Below, one piece after another: positions 25,428-33,979 of a DNA stretch of 43,976 nt. The stretch is from positions 1-43,976 of the forward strand of contig JACRDE010000435.1 of assembly GCA_016212935.1 (NCBI GenBank), in the 5' to 3' direction. The notes under the pieces are model-generated. The model had not been told where the DNA came from. It was given only the letters and a program-made list of their open reading frames with translations, and did not search any database. The stretch's first letter is position 1, and the number at the start of each line of letters is the position of its first letter. Position numbers and translations under genes: made by a program. The stretch comes from Desulfomonile tiedjei (lineage in GTDB: Bacteria; Desulfobacterota; Desulfomonilia; Desulfomonilales; Desulfomonilaceae).

Positions 25428-26861
25428 CTACCCTTTTTTGTAATTAAGCAGAAGGCTCAATGGAGTGGTGAAGATGTGCTTAAGTTTCCCAAAAGGCAGG
25501 TAAGCGATGAACAGGGCCCATAGCAGAGCATGGGTGTACCACACATATCCGTAAATCGACTGCCAGCCCAAGTTCACGAGTGAAAACAGCTTTGAGACAA
25601 CATAACCAGCGAAGGCCGACAAGGCGACCTGCGCCGGAATTTGCCCGACAAGCAACCTCATCCCTTCCAGGATGAAACCCGACAAGGTCACAAGTCCTAT
25701 GATCACAAGCGCAAGAGTGTCCTGCTCCTCTGTAGACACATATTCAGGTTTCGTAATGAAGCGCCGGATCATTGCCCAGATAACACCTGCGAGGATAAAG
25801 ACTCCAGTCAGATCATTGAACGTGGCGACGAAGGGGCTGTCCTTGTTCACGAGCGCCAGTGTCAATTCACCTTCCGGAGAAAACTTTTGAAGAAAAAGAG
25901 TAAGGAAGCTGAGGGCAAAACGGGCGAAAAAAGAATAAAAGATCAGCGAGTGTATGAGCCATCGGCTTACACTGTTGGCAAGGATCCTGCGTTGCAAGAG
26001 TATATCGAAAAATACGGTCTTGAGTATCGAGAAAATTTCCCTCGAGAATATCTTGGACCAAACAACCTCTGAGCCCAGTTGAAACTTTCTATGCACAGAA
26101 GTCGCTTCACCCTGAACACTAGCCCTGAACCAAAAGACTACAGTCCCAACAATACCCATAAGCGCTACCATCATAGCTAGTATAAAAACAGGGCTACCCA
26201 TCCGCATTGGAGAGTAATGGCAGGCGATGCAAACAAAACTCTTGGAGGGTAAGACCATTGTCGGAGCGCCGACTTGATTGTTGGACGCATGACACTTTAC
26301 GCAGAACTCCTCCCGAGAGACATCGGTCACTTTGTGCTCTGCGAGGCTTATCGTAGCTTGTTTGGCGTTTGTGTGTGAAAGTTTCACCTCATTGTTTGCT
26401 GCGTCGAGCCTAACAAATGGTGAATCTGTATGGCACGCTTCACATCGTACACGCTGGTGTTCAGCATGAGTACCCGGAGATCCGTTAATTTTGGGATGGC
26501 AACTGGAACACTGGACGCCGGATAAGGAACGATGCGGGGATTGGGCCACAGTGGTGTGGCATTGGATACATGCCACGAATCTATGTGGGGACTTGAGAAA
26601 ATACTCAGGTTTCACCTGGAATGAGACTTTGGAGGCGCGGAAGTCTGCATGAGCGGCCGGTTCTTCTTTGTGGCAATTGTAGCAAAATTGCTGAGACGAC
26701 AGAATGCCCTCGTTAGAATTGAGATTCCTATAACGATGGCAGTCTAAGCACTCAGATGGCTGCTGCTCTTGAGCTATCGAAAACCCGACCATCCAAACAG
26801 CCATGAACCAAAACGCCAGAGCGCACACTGCCACCGCTGAAGTTTGCAACCTTGGTTTCAT
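25428..26861 (-). CDS. Heptahaem cytochrome c fused to a NarI/DsrM-like membrane cytochrome b domain
   Basis: 477 residues. After a signal/anchor segment (about 9-30) there are seven CXXCH haem c motifs in the first half (CLDCH, CYNCH, CIQCH, CSSCH, CEACH, CVKCH, CIACH). Then come about six membrane segments in the second half, with histidines positioned as in NarI/DsrM/HdrE di-haem b subunits (WLIHSLIFYSFFARF, YVWYTHALLWALF). A periplasmic multihaem domain joined to a quinone-interacting b-type domain in one chain is unusual, since DsrM and TmcC have no haem c. It should pass electrons between periplasmic haems, menaquinone and the HdrD-like protein encoded next. It lies 34 nt downstream of the cytochrome b gene. 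Confidence 0.87.
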   Translation of the reverse strand: MKPRLQTSAVAVCALAFWFMAVWMVGFSIAQEQQPSECLDCHRYRNLNSNEGILSSQQFCYNCHKEEPAAHADFRASKVSFQVKPEYFLKSPHRFVACIQCHTTVAQSPHRSLSGVQCSSCHPKINGSPGTHAEHQRVRCEACHTDSPFVRLDAANNEVKLSHTNAKQATISLAEHKVTDVSREEFCVKCHASNNQVGAPTMVLPSKSFVCIACHYSPMRMGSPVFILAMMVALMGIVGTVVFWFRASVQGEATSVHRKFQLGSEVVWSKIFSREIFSILKTVFFDILLQRRILANSVSRWLIHSLIFYSFFARFALSFLTLFLQKFSPEGELTLALVNKDSPFVATFNDLTGVFILAGVIWAMIRRFITKPEYVSTEEQDTLALVIIGLVTLSGFILEGMRLLVGQIPAQVALSAFAGYVVSKLFSLVNLGWQSIYGYVWYTHALLWALFIAYLPFGKLKHIFTTPLSLLLNYKKG

Positions 26862-26895
26862 AAGACTCTTAGCTCGCGTTTCTCTTTCAAGTCGT

Positions 26896-27621
26896 TTATT
26901 GATCTCTTGTAGCGGAACCTTGCTGATGAGCGTTCAATAACGCCCACTCGCCGGGATGAGCCCTCATCATAGTTTCTTTGGTTACTTTCCCAGTAAAAAT
27001 CACCCAGTCGCCCGGATAGACCTCCGGCCTCAAATGACGAACCGCCGTGTGAATGAAGAATTTGTAGAGCACTGCAAGAATAGCCTCATCAAAATGGAGC
27101 ACTTGGGCTATGTTGACGAAATATCCTGGGAAAAAACGGGAGAAGAATTCCGGGAACCACAAGAAAACACCTGTGAGGGCCATGCTATGCATTCCCAAGA
27201 AAAGCGTCCAGTAATCCAGTTTTTCCCACCATGTGAAACGTTCAAATCGGGGAGGCCCTTCGCTCTGCCCCAATAAATATCCCATATGCTCACGAAAAAA
27301 TCTGAGATCTCTAATACGGAAACAGATGGAATTAGGGCCTAAGAGATTTCCACGCAAAACAAACCTATAGTACAGACCCCAGAGAATCTCTGTAACCACG
27401 CACAAATAGAGAATCACGGCACAGAAACGGTGGAAGTATCGCACGCTGTCAATTCCCCCAAGCAACCACACGAATGTCTGAGCCAACCCCACAGAGCTGA
27501 ATGCCATGGAAAACCCGGTCAACCCCACACCTATGAACGCAAACATCACAACAAGATGGACTACCCTGTGAAGTACGTTAAACCGCCAGTAAATTACCTG
27601 TTCGACAGTTTGGTCACGCAT
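26896..27621 (-). CDS. Membrane cytochrome b, formate dehydrogenase gamma-subunit/FdnI-like
   Basis: 241 residues with about four membrane segments. Histidines in HRVVHLVVMF (about 18-27), HRFCAV, HSMALTG and a late HTAVRHL pair suit bis-histidine haem b coordination as in FDH gamma and Ni/Fe-hydrogenase b subunits. The start has AGGGG upstream, and only 1 nt separates it from the preceding cytochrome c gene, so the two are coupled. No dehydrogenase large subunit lies nearby, so it probably connects the hexahaem cytochrome c to the quinone pool rather than serving formate dehydrogenase. Confidence 0.85.
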   Translation of the reverse strand: MRDQTVEQVIYWRFNVLHRVVHLVVMFAFIGVGLTGFSMAFSSVGLAQTFVWLLGGIDSVRYFHRFCAVILYLCVVTEILWGLYYRFVLRGNLLGPNSICFRIRDLRFFREHMGYLLGQSEGPPRFERFTWWEKLDYWTLFLGMHSMALTGVFLWFPEFFSRFFPGYFVNIAQVLHFDEAILAVLYKFFIHTAVRHLRPEVYPGDWVIFTGKVTKETMMRAHPGEWALLNAHQQGSATRDQ

Positions 27622-27622
27622 G

Positions 27623-28531
27623 TCAGCGTCCCCTCAATCTTCTGTGAAGCTCTCGAAGTATCCATATAAAAGTTTGCAGGGCAAAAAATAACAGCAGAAT
27701 AATAGTCCCTGTCTGGGCAAACCCTTTGATTGTCCCGATAATCGCCGCATGCGCCTGCTTCTCAGGATCCTTTTTAGAAATATCCTGTTGACCTGCGTGA
27801 ATTAATATGCCGGCAAACTGAATGGTAGCGTCTTTGTGACATCTACGGCATGCTTCCAAAGCCTTATTTTTATCTTTGAGAGACTCGCAAGTGTGTGCTC
27901 CGTGGCAATCCGTACAGTACGCCGAGGCTTTCTTCTCAAGAAAGACTCCCATCCTGCCATGAATGTCTTTCAGGTAGCTGGCTTCTTGAGCTTTGTGACA
28001 TTTCCCGCAGGTTTCTATCATTTGCGTCCCTAGTTCGACCCTCGAACGCTTGGACTGAGCGTAGTGAGAAGAATGGCAATCGCCGCATGTAGGAGCCAAC
28101 TTTTCCGGCGGCGGCTCTTTTCCTTCTGGTGGTGGGGCCTGCTTTTCCTTTGCCAGCTCTTTGGCGTGCTCTCCCTGAAGAAAACGCTTATACGCTTCAG
28201 GATGACAAGAAGCGCAACGCTTGTAATCGTAAGACCGAACAACGACCTTCTTCATAGCTGTGGGATCTTCGCGATTGGGATGGACCTTATCCCGCGCTGT
28301 CATTTCGACGTGGCAGCGCTCGCATGTCAAAGATCCGTGGGCTGATTTCAAGAACCGGTTCATGTCTACAAACCAAGAGGAGGAAGGGGTCGGGTCCCCG
28401 GACCATGCGGCTTGAACGTGTATCGGCAGAATCAGCCAGGCGGCGATTATCAAGCCTCTGCTGGAGCGCAAAAGCCTGGTCCTCTCTGCTGTGTTCAGCC
28501 GCCGAAGAAACAATCGTAGTCGGGCCAACAT
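27623..28531 (-). CDS. Hexahaem c-type cytochrome with C-terminal membrane anchor
   Basis: 302 residues. A hydrophobic export segment (about 24-42) is followed by six CXXCH motifs (CERCH, CASCH, CGDCH, CGKCH, CTDCH, CRRCH) with additional histidines for distal ligation, and a C-terminal membrane helix (about 270-290) ending in a basic cytoplasmic tail. A Lys/Pro-rich insert lies between haems two and three. The organisation resembles the periplasmic cytochrome subunits of Hmc/Tmc-like or NrfH/DHC-like complexes. AGGAGTAA lies directly before ATG 28531. It is co-transcribed with the cytochrome b gene 1 nt downstream and is likely its electron donor or acceptor. Confidence 0.87.
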   Translation of the reverse strand: MLARLRLFLRRLNTAERTRLLRSSRGLIIAAWLILPIHVQAAWSGDPTPSSSWFVDMNRFLKSAHGSLTCERCHVEMTARDKVHPNREDPTAMKKVVVRSYDYKRCASCHPEAYKRFLQGEHAKELAKEKQAPPPEGKEPPPEKLAPTCGDCHSSHYAQSKRSRVELGTQMIETCGKCHKAQEASYLKDIHGRMGVFLEKKASAYCTDCHGAHTCESLKDKNKALEACRRCHKDATIQFAGILIHAGQQDISKKDPEKQAHAAIIGTIKGFAQTGTIILLLFFALQTFIWILRELHRRLRGR

Positions 28532-28593
28532 TTACTCCTGTTGATGACTTCGGAAGAAAATCCGTAAAAAAGATGACAGTTCCATAGCGGAAT

Positions 28594-29964
28594 CTAAGAA
28601 TCTAAACTGCGCCCGAAAGAGTCAAAATAAATCTGCAAAAAAATCATCGCCAACCTGCGCAAGGAATCGAAAAGATCCCATGCCAGATCCTGTGTGTCCG
28701 AATGATCGTCCATCCTGGACTTCATCTGCCTTAAAAGCCGAGTTACTCGAGAAGCAGTGACCACAACTTCCTCGCAGGTTTCGGATTGAGCGCAAACGCT
28801 GCGTGAACGTTCCAGTGTGTTGATTCGCTTCCATATTGCCTCGAGGAACACTCTGATCTTTTCCGGTTCATAAGTTTTGCAGCCGATGATCCACTGGACA
28901 GGTATCGCTTCAAGCCCTACTGCCACAATGCGTGAATTGCTGATTTCCCGTTTGATGTCGCGAACCAGTTTTTCCTTGGCCGGGCCCTCAAGAATTGACT
29001 CGGAGTCCAAGGATTTCCAATTCTTTCTCCCTTTTTTCATATCCCAGAATATGGCTGCAGCCACTAGGTGGTTGGCTATCGGAAAAAGCGGATGCTCGAA
29101 ATGAGGGCCGAAGAGGTAAAGGTGTCCATCTCCCATCGCCGTCCTGGCTGCGGCCACTTTGCCCAACAGCGTTTCCTCCGCTAAAGACTCTTCCACCAGA
29201 AACAGGGTCTTTTCGGTGAAGCCGTCGTAGTAGGCTAAGACATCAGAATCTCTGGACGTAACCATTGACGGGCCGCCATACAAAGGAGCTCGGAAATACT
29301 CGAATCCAGTGAAAGGTTCCTTCCCTGTCGTCCGCAGGCAAACATCTTCTCGAACGGGATGGTACACGAAATCGCATCCGTAGTTGGTAGAGGCCTTTCT
29401 GCCCATTCGCTTGGCTTCGGGCCTTGTTTTGGAAAGGTTGGCGATCTTTATATCGACGAAGTTGAAACGATCGAGGTGCTGCTTGGATGATTTGAGTGGG
29501 AGATAGGCTCCTGCGCAGGATCCTATGTAAAGCCCTCCTTCTCGAATGAACGATTCGATCGCCCGACCCCCTTCTTGGCCGAGCCACTCGGCGATCCTTA
29601 TAGTATCTCCGCCCGACATCGCGAAGACATCCAGACTCTCCAGGAAGCCATCTCTCACCATATCCTCGGTCATGAAAAGGATTTCGTGAAATGACATTCG
29701 ATCGAAGAGTTCAGCGAACCAGAGCCACGAGTGGGAAGTCCCTGTTCCGGCGTAAACTCCGATCCGAGGAATACGCAAAGGCCGCGGGTCGCGAGGCAAT
29801 ACGCTCGCCTCTTCCTCTCCATAATGGAGCTCGACTCCCTGCGCCAGTTTTTGGTTGATGGTCGCATACGAGTGGTAAAGGTTCATTTGTGCGTTCCTAA
29901 GCGCAGCGACTACAGTCTCGTCCTGGTTCAATCCGTGCTCTGCGCTCTGGCCCGTTAACTGCAA
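28594..29964 (-). CDS. BPL_N-type class I glutamine amidotransferase-like protein with C-terminal helical domain
   Basis: 456 residues from TTG 29964, which overlaps the end of the AOR-like gene by 10 nt. ATG 29886 with AGGA upstream is a real alternative (430 residues). The middle part (about 65-310) matches the biotin-protein-ligase N-terminal (BPL_N) amidotransferase-like fold, with a nucleophile elbow GSCAGAY (Cys150) and a GPHFEHP motif (His288, Glu290) completing a Cys-His-Glu triad. Residues about 330-456 are a separate, mainly helical region. BPL_N proteins are poorly characterised and several are linked to cofactor or modification pathways. Here it is tied to an AOR-like protein and a ferredoxin, suggesting a maturation role; this is inference. 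Confidence 0.78.
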   Translation of the reverse strand: MQLTGQSAEHGLNQDETVVAALRNAQMNLYHSYATINQKLAQGVELHYGEEEASVLPRDPRPLRIPRIGVYAGTGTSHSWLWFAELFDRMSFHEILFMTEDMVRDGFLESLDVFAMSGGDTIRIAEWLGQEGGRAIESFIREGGLYIGSCAGAYLPLKSSKQHLDRFNFVDIKIANLSKTRPEAKRMGRKASTNYGCDFVYHPVREDVCLRTTGKEPFTGFEYFRAPLYGGPSMVTSRDSDVLAYYDGFTEKTLFLVEESLAEETLLGKVAAARTAMGDGHLYLFGPHFEHPLFPIANHLVAAAIFWDMKKGRKNWKSLDSESILEGPAKEKLVRDIKREISNSRIVAVGLEAIPVQWIIGCKTYEPEKIRVFLEAIWKRINTLERSRSVCAQSETCEEVVVTASRVTRLLRQMKSRMDDHSDTQDLAWDLFDSLRRLAMIFLQIYFDSFGRSLDS

Positions 29965-31274
29965 ATATCTTCAATGACTTGATCCAAAGTCTCCTGTGAG
30001 AGATCAAGTCCAGTGCCTTTGTTGACCATTTCCAGAATGACTTCTTCCGACAGTTCCGGCGACATGTTTGCAAAGATAGGGTGAATACCGAAAAGGTAGG
30101 CGACCGCTTGTCTTCTAACCCACCAGTCTCTGAGCGAGCTTTCTCCTGATAGGCCAAAATCGCCAAAAATAGGGTTCTGCGGAACCCATGAGCTGAACTT
30201 GGCGCCTTGCGGAACCGCAACAGTACCCTGTAATCCTTCGAGAGATTGCTCGATAGCCTTGGGATCCTTTTGGCCTGTTTTTCCGATTATCTCAGCGACA
30301 GCGGCCGGATCAACGCCACGTCGAGCGCAGGCTCTCAGAACATGTCCAGCATCCGCTGCCGAGAGTCCCGATTTCTTCAAGGCCAACAGCGCCCCTATAT
30401 CGGTGATCATGAAACCCGGTTCAGGCTCAGCGGGTTCTGTGAGTGTTGTTGGGTCTTCATTCAGGTATATGAAAGTATTGGTCGGATAGGGGGTGTTGTA
30501 GCAGGCGCTATGCCGATGCACGACAGGAGCGAGCCATTCCCTGGCGTCACTTTCCCCCAATGCTATCAGAATGTCTTCAACGCCGCGCTTTCCCTCAAGC
30601 GCACTTCCTTTGATTGCCTCAAAGATTTCGAAACATTGGTCGACAAAATCTTCAGCATCGGAAATCTCCAGCAAGCCCATGCCTCGCAGAGCCACAGCCT
30701 TCAGATTCTTTTCTCCAAGAACTTTGCCAAAGCCCCAACAATCTCCGTTTGCCCAATAGTTTACACAGACTTGGGCCAGGTCAGACCCTTCTTCGCCGGC
30801 CGGACCGATAACCAGTGTCTGGATGAGATCGTCTCCCATGCTTTTTCTTAATAGATCAGTGGTATTCCAAACATCCTTCCCCCAGAGTTCGGCAGCGTCG
30901 AGAATATCAGCGACTCCGTCATGAAGCCAAAGGAAGACTGGATTCTCCGATCTTCCAAGTATGACGACATAATCAAAGCCCGTGTACTTCAACTCCATGC
31001 CGGCCTTTAGCGTAAAAGGGGAATGAGTGAGATAACCGGTCCTTGGGCTTTTGGCTGAGATCACGGATAGAGCTGAAGCTGGGAACAGGGTTCCCGTGAG
31101 CAGGCCGGTGCCCAGTATGACAGGATCTCTATCTTTATAGGTTTCGTATAGTGAACTGGTGATGCCGACACCGCCAATCTTTTGGCTCACAAGATCATCA
31201 TCAAGTGCATCTTCAGAGGTTTCGCCTGTATTCAAATCAACGATCAAAATTTTGTTCGATGATAAGTAGTCCAT
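29955..31274 (-). CDS. Short AOR-family protein lacking the 4Fe-4S ligands
   Basis: 439 residues from ATG 31274, with AAGGAGAGT upstream; the frame is open to 31340. The N-terminal half matches the aldehyde:ferredoxin oxidoreductase (AOR) tungstopterin domain (KILIVDLNTGE, GTGLLTGTLFPAS, TGFDYVVILGRS, VIGPAGEEG, KVLGEKNLKAVA). In the family a CX2CX3C motif plus a later Cys bind the 4Fe-4S cluster. Here the motif reads C258-x2-T261-x3-T265, and the usual FGICP is FGIHP (His398). The protein also ends about 150 residues before normal AORs. It may bind the pterin without a cluster, have another role, or rely on the adjacent ferredoxin, whose stop lies 1 nt before this start. Confidence 0.82.
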   Translation of the reverse strand: MDYLSSNKILIVDLNTGETSEDALDDDLVSQKIGGVGITSSLYETYKDRDPVILGTGLLTGTLFPASALSVISAKSPRTGYLTHSPFTLKAGMELKYTGFDYVVILGRSENPVFLWLHDGVADILDAAELWGKDVWNTTDLLRKSMGDDLIQTLVIGPAGEEGSDLAQVCVNYWANGDCWGFGKVLGEKNLKAVALRGMGLLEISDAEDFVDQCFEIFEAIKGSALEGKRGVEDILIALGESDAREWLAPVVHRHSACYNTPYPTNTFIYLNEDPTTLTEPAEPEPGFMITDIGALLALKKSGLSAADAGHVLRACARRGVDPAAVAEIIGKTGQKDPKAIEQSLEGLQGTVAVPQGAKFSSWVPQNPIFGDFGLSGESSLRDWWVRRQAVAYLFGIHPIFANMSPELSEEVILEMVNKGTGLDLSQETLDQVIEDICS

Positions 31275-31275
31275 T

Positions 31276-31656
31276 CTACTCTCCTTCATCCTGCAACGAA
31301 ATAGCATTGACCGGACAAATCTTGACGCACATGGGGCCATATTTCATATCACTGCAGAGGTCACAGGGCTCGCGCAACAGCATGGGTTTCGCAGAGGCGT
31401 CAGCTTCCTTTTTTTGTCCGGAATCGCCTGCCTCTTCTGCCACACCGATTCTTTTGATCTCAACGCCCTCGGGGCGCGCTATCGTCAAGCTCTCTTCTTC
31501 TTTTACGACTACCCCGAAGTAGTCTTTCTTTTCTCGAGCTCGATAAACAACTATACAGGACGCAAGCAGAGCGAAGGCATCATCCCTGTGATAGCCGCAT
31601 GCCATCTCGCAAGCCATACACCCAATACATTTGAGGGCGTCCACATCAATTCTCAT
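31276..31656 (-). CDS. Di-cluster 4Fe-4S ferredoxin-like protein, partner of the AOR-like protein
   Basis: 126 residues. The N-terminal cluster motif CIGCMACEMACGYHRD (about 10-25) and a C-terminal group CDLCSDMKYGPMCVKICP (about 99-116) together give eight cysteines in the arrangement of HycB/AOR-type iron-sulfur subunits. The middle is a charged linker. The start has GGAAGGAGACGTGCA upstream, a very good ribosome site. It is the first gene of the eight-gene redox run and 1 nt upstream of the AOR-like gene, so the two products are almost certainly partners. It probably shuttles electrons in the cytoplasm. Confidence 0.88.
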   Translation of the reverse strand: MRIDVDALKCIGCMACEMACGYHRDDAFALLASCIVVYRAREKKDYFGVVVKEEESLTIARPEGVEIKRIGVAEEAGDSGQKKEADASAKPMLLREPCDLCSDMKYGPMCVKICPVNAISLQDEGE

Positions 31657-32526
31657 TGCACGTCTCCTTCCAGGCCGAGTTGTGCCGAACCAACTTAACC
31701 GATTGAATGGCTTTTCTACACACTAAGGATACCAACCACTTTGATGGATGAGAGGAGTCGAATGTACCTGATTTCCTTCAGCGGCGCCCTCAACGCGCAG
31801 ATCCCAGCTCTTTAGCCGATATGTGCACGATGTTTCTAATTGGCTCCACCGGAGCGCATTACCAGCTTCCAGCCAAAATCCGATTGCGACGCGACCTCTA
31901 ATCTCTGCTGAATTTTGATGGAGCTAGATTACGGAAGCTTCATTCTCTACCGGGGGCAACGTACATCCAGAGGGCGACCTCTGTCAAGCAAAATATCATA
32001 AAGGTATAATATCATAATCGTTGGCCATATCTTCCGCGAGGCATGGATGTTTCGCCTGCCCCGACCCTTTGCAAATAGCACAATATTAGCTTTTGCTCCA
32101 TATTGCAGGGTATTAGAAAGGGTTTTTTGGTTCTTGCTTTGCCAGAGCAGCAATGTCCGGAGGTAGTTATCAAGGCGATACTGGAGTGGAATTGGCATGG
32201 GCAGCGAGCCGAAGAAGAGATTGTTTCGGAAGGACTTCTTCCTTCCTTAAAAGCGGTCATTTAAAGGGCTCTGTCAAGTAAAGAACTCGCCCCCCCCACG
32301 AAGCCCGCAGCAGCCCAAACGCAGAGCGCGACCTGATTACAAAAAGCGAGCCACAGACACGCTTACGAGGGAAATAATGTTATCAATCCAGATACTTCTG
32401 CCCATTTTCCCGTGTTCGATTATATGAGGAATGTGCAAGTTGAATAACGAGCCCTCGGCTGTGCGTTGTTGATGAAAGTCCTTGATTCAACAAGTGCATA
32501 TATTCAGGTTATTCATTGTGTACTCT

Positions 32527-32553
32527 GAATACGGCGAGAACCATGCCGTATTC
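32527..32553. promoter_or_regulatory. Perfect 9-bp inverted repeat, candidate operator
   Basis: GAATACGGC (32527-32535) and GCCGTATTC (32545-32553) are perfect inverted copies with a 9-nt spacer. They lie about 50 bp upstream of the -35 box that precedes the GntR-family gene. This could be the binding site of that regulator or of another dimeric activator. Confidence 0.5.
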
Positions 32554-32605
32554 ATAAGGAATACCCAGCAGACAGCATATTATTATAATATTGGCCGATT
32601 TTCTC

Positions 32606-32635
32606 TTGACAGTCGTCACGCTCGTATTCTATAAA
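32606..32635 (+). promoter_or_regulatory. Candidate sigma70-type promoter of the GntR regulator gene
   Basis: TTGACA (32606-32611) and TATAAA (32630-32635) are separated by 18 nt and point toward the regulator start at 32838, leaving a leader of about 200 nt. It is inferred from consensus only. Confidence 0.55.
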
Positions 32636-32837
32636 ATGGATGCCTCAAGAAGGCAGACTGAAATTCATCCGCTCACGATGTGTTTGACTGTCTGCTCGCT
32701 TGCTGGGCGCCAGAAAAGTTGGTTTCATTTTGACGAATCGCCCTAACGGCCGCGGAGATCATTAGGCTCCTGGTTGTTGCTTGTCTGTTGGAGGGGTGTA
32801 CGTTCGTCCCGGCTATTTCCCGGAGGTGGACCGGAGC

Positions 32838-33737
32838 ATGTTTACGCCTACACAGAAGGGTCGCAAAGTATCGCACTATGTTGTTGAGCAGATCCGTGAT
32901 GCCATTCTTAGGGGCGAATTCAAGCCCGGTGACAGGCTGGCGTCCGAAAGAGAGTTGATCAGTCAGTTTCAGGTCAGTAAGGCCAGTATGCGTGAAGCCC
33001 TGAGAGTATTGGAAGGGATGGGCCTTATTGAAACCAGAAAAGGCACAGGCGGAGGGATTTTTGCTGCTGAAGTGAACATGAACACTACTATTCACAGCCT
33101 CACGAATTTCCTCTCTTTCAAGAACGTGTCAATCGGAGACATCACAGCCCTTCGCTATTTTCTTGAACCTCGCCTTGCGCAGATCGCGCTGTCCAAAATC
33201 ACTGAGCATGATATTCGTGTATTAGAGACAATGACAAATGAGGAAGTAAGCGCCCCCCCCACGAAAGACCAACGAGGTATTGGGTTCCATTATTATATTG
33301 CCAGATTCTCAGAAAACCCGCTTCTTATTCTTATTATGGACTTCATAGAGAGCCTTCTCGCTGACTTGAAAGTCAAGCTTGATCCAGGGGCAGAATTCTA
33401 CGAAGAAGTGGGGCATGACCACTTCAAAATCATAGAATGTTTCAGACGAAAAGACGTCAACGGCGTCAAAAACGACATGGCGTCCCATGTCCTTCGCGTG
33501 GGCCAGTATCTTGCGAATCTTGCTGGCACCACCCCTTTTGTTCCGTTGGAATTTCAGCAAATAGGGCCGGTCGGTCAAACGGTGGATACTGAAGGTCAAC
33601 TGATTGGATCGAACCATGAACCACTCTTGCCCTTGCCTGCGCAAAAATCTCTTGAGGATCTGGGGCTTCTTCTCAGGCATGTGGGTAACGGGGATTTGTA
33701 CCTCATTCGAGTCAAAAGTGAGCTGGAAGCTGAATAG
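32838..33737 (+). CDS. GntR-family transcriptional regulator, FadR subfamily
   Basis: 299 residues. The N-terminal winged helix (about 8-78) is of GntR type (VVEQIRDAILRGEFKPGDRLASERELISQF as the hallmark start, then SKASMREALRVLEGMGLIETRKGTGGGIF). The C-terminal part is an FCD-like all-helical effector domain (about 95-250). The longer frame starts at TTG 32781, but ATG 32838 is preferred because GGAGGT lies 10 nt upstream and the protein then begins just before the DNA-binding domain. FadR-type regulators usually respond to organic acids or acyl-CoAs. The oxidation genes immediately downstream are the probable targets. Confidence 0.9.
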   Translation: MFTPTQKGRKVSHYVVEQIRDAILRGEFKPGDRLASERELISQFQVSKASMREALRVLEGMGLIETRKGTGGGIFAAEVNMNTTIHSLTNFLSFKNVSIGDITALRYFLEPRLAQIALSKITEHDIRVLETMTNEEVSAPPTKDQRGIGFHYYIARFSENPLLILIMDFIESLLADLKVKLDPGAEFYEEVGHDHFKIIECFRRKDVNGVKNDMASHVLRVGQYLANLAGTTPFVPLEFQQIGPVGQTVDTEGQLIGSNHEPLLPLPAQKSLEDLGLLLRHVGNGDLYLIRVKSELEAE

Positions 33738-33885
33738 TGGAAACGCTCAGAGGGTTTGGGACTTAACAAACTCAATTTGAATTGCGAGTTCGCTTCTTTT
33801 CGAGGAGAGAAACCGCATATCCTGTACCGTTTAAGTAATTCAAAAAAGTAGCAAGATTTAATGGTTTGTCTAGCCTCATGAAGCA

Positions 33886-33911
33886 TAGACATCAGTGTCG
33901 AGTTATGTCTA
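33886..33911. promoter_or_regulatory. 7-bp inverted repeat upstream of the dehydrogenase gene, candidate operator
   Basis: TAGACAT (33886-33892) and ATGTCTA (33905-33911) are perfect inverted copies with a 12-nt spacer; the half-site centres are 19 bp apart. They lie about 70 bp before the dehydrogenase start at 33980. A position between the regulator and its likely target operon suits a GntR-family site. Confidence 0.4.
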
Positions 33912-33979
33912 GGGGGCCTCATATGGGCCAACAATTCTACTTATTGGACATGACGATGGAAAGAGCAAAGGAGACGGAA

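Larger units (their letters stand above)
31657..32837. other. Divergent intergenic region between the redox operon and the GntR regulator
   Basis: About 1.2 kb with no supported gene; short frames here are low quality. It must hold the promoters for both directions. The sequence contains a 9-bp direct repeat AATATCATA at 31992 and 32008 flanking TATAAT (32005-32010), and a CTCTGTCAAG motif at about 31979 and again near 32271. A perfect inverted repeat lies at 32527-32553, and a sigma70-like promoter at 32606-32635. Composition is visibly more AT-rich than the flanking genes. Confidence 0.55.

Noticed and set aside
29965-30220. Antisense frames within the AOR-like gene
   Set aside because: They have no family features and are explained as shadows of the AOR-like reading frame.
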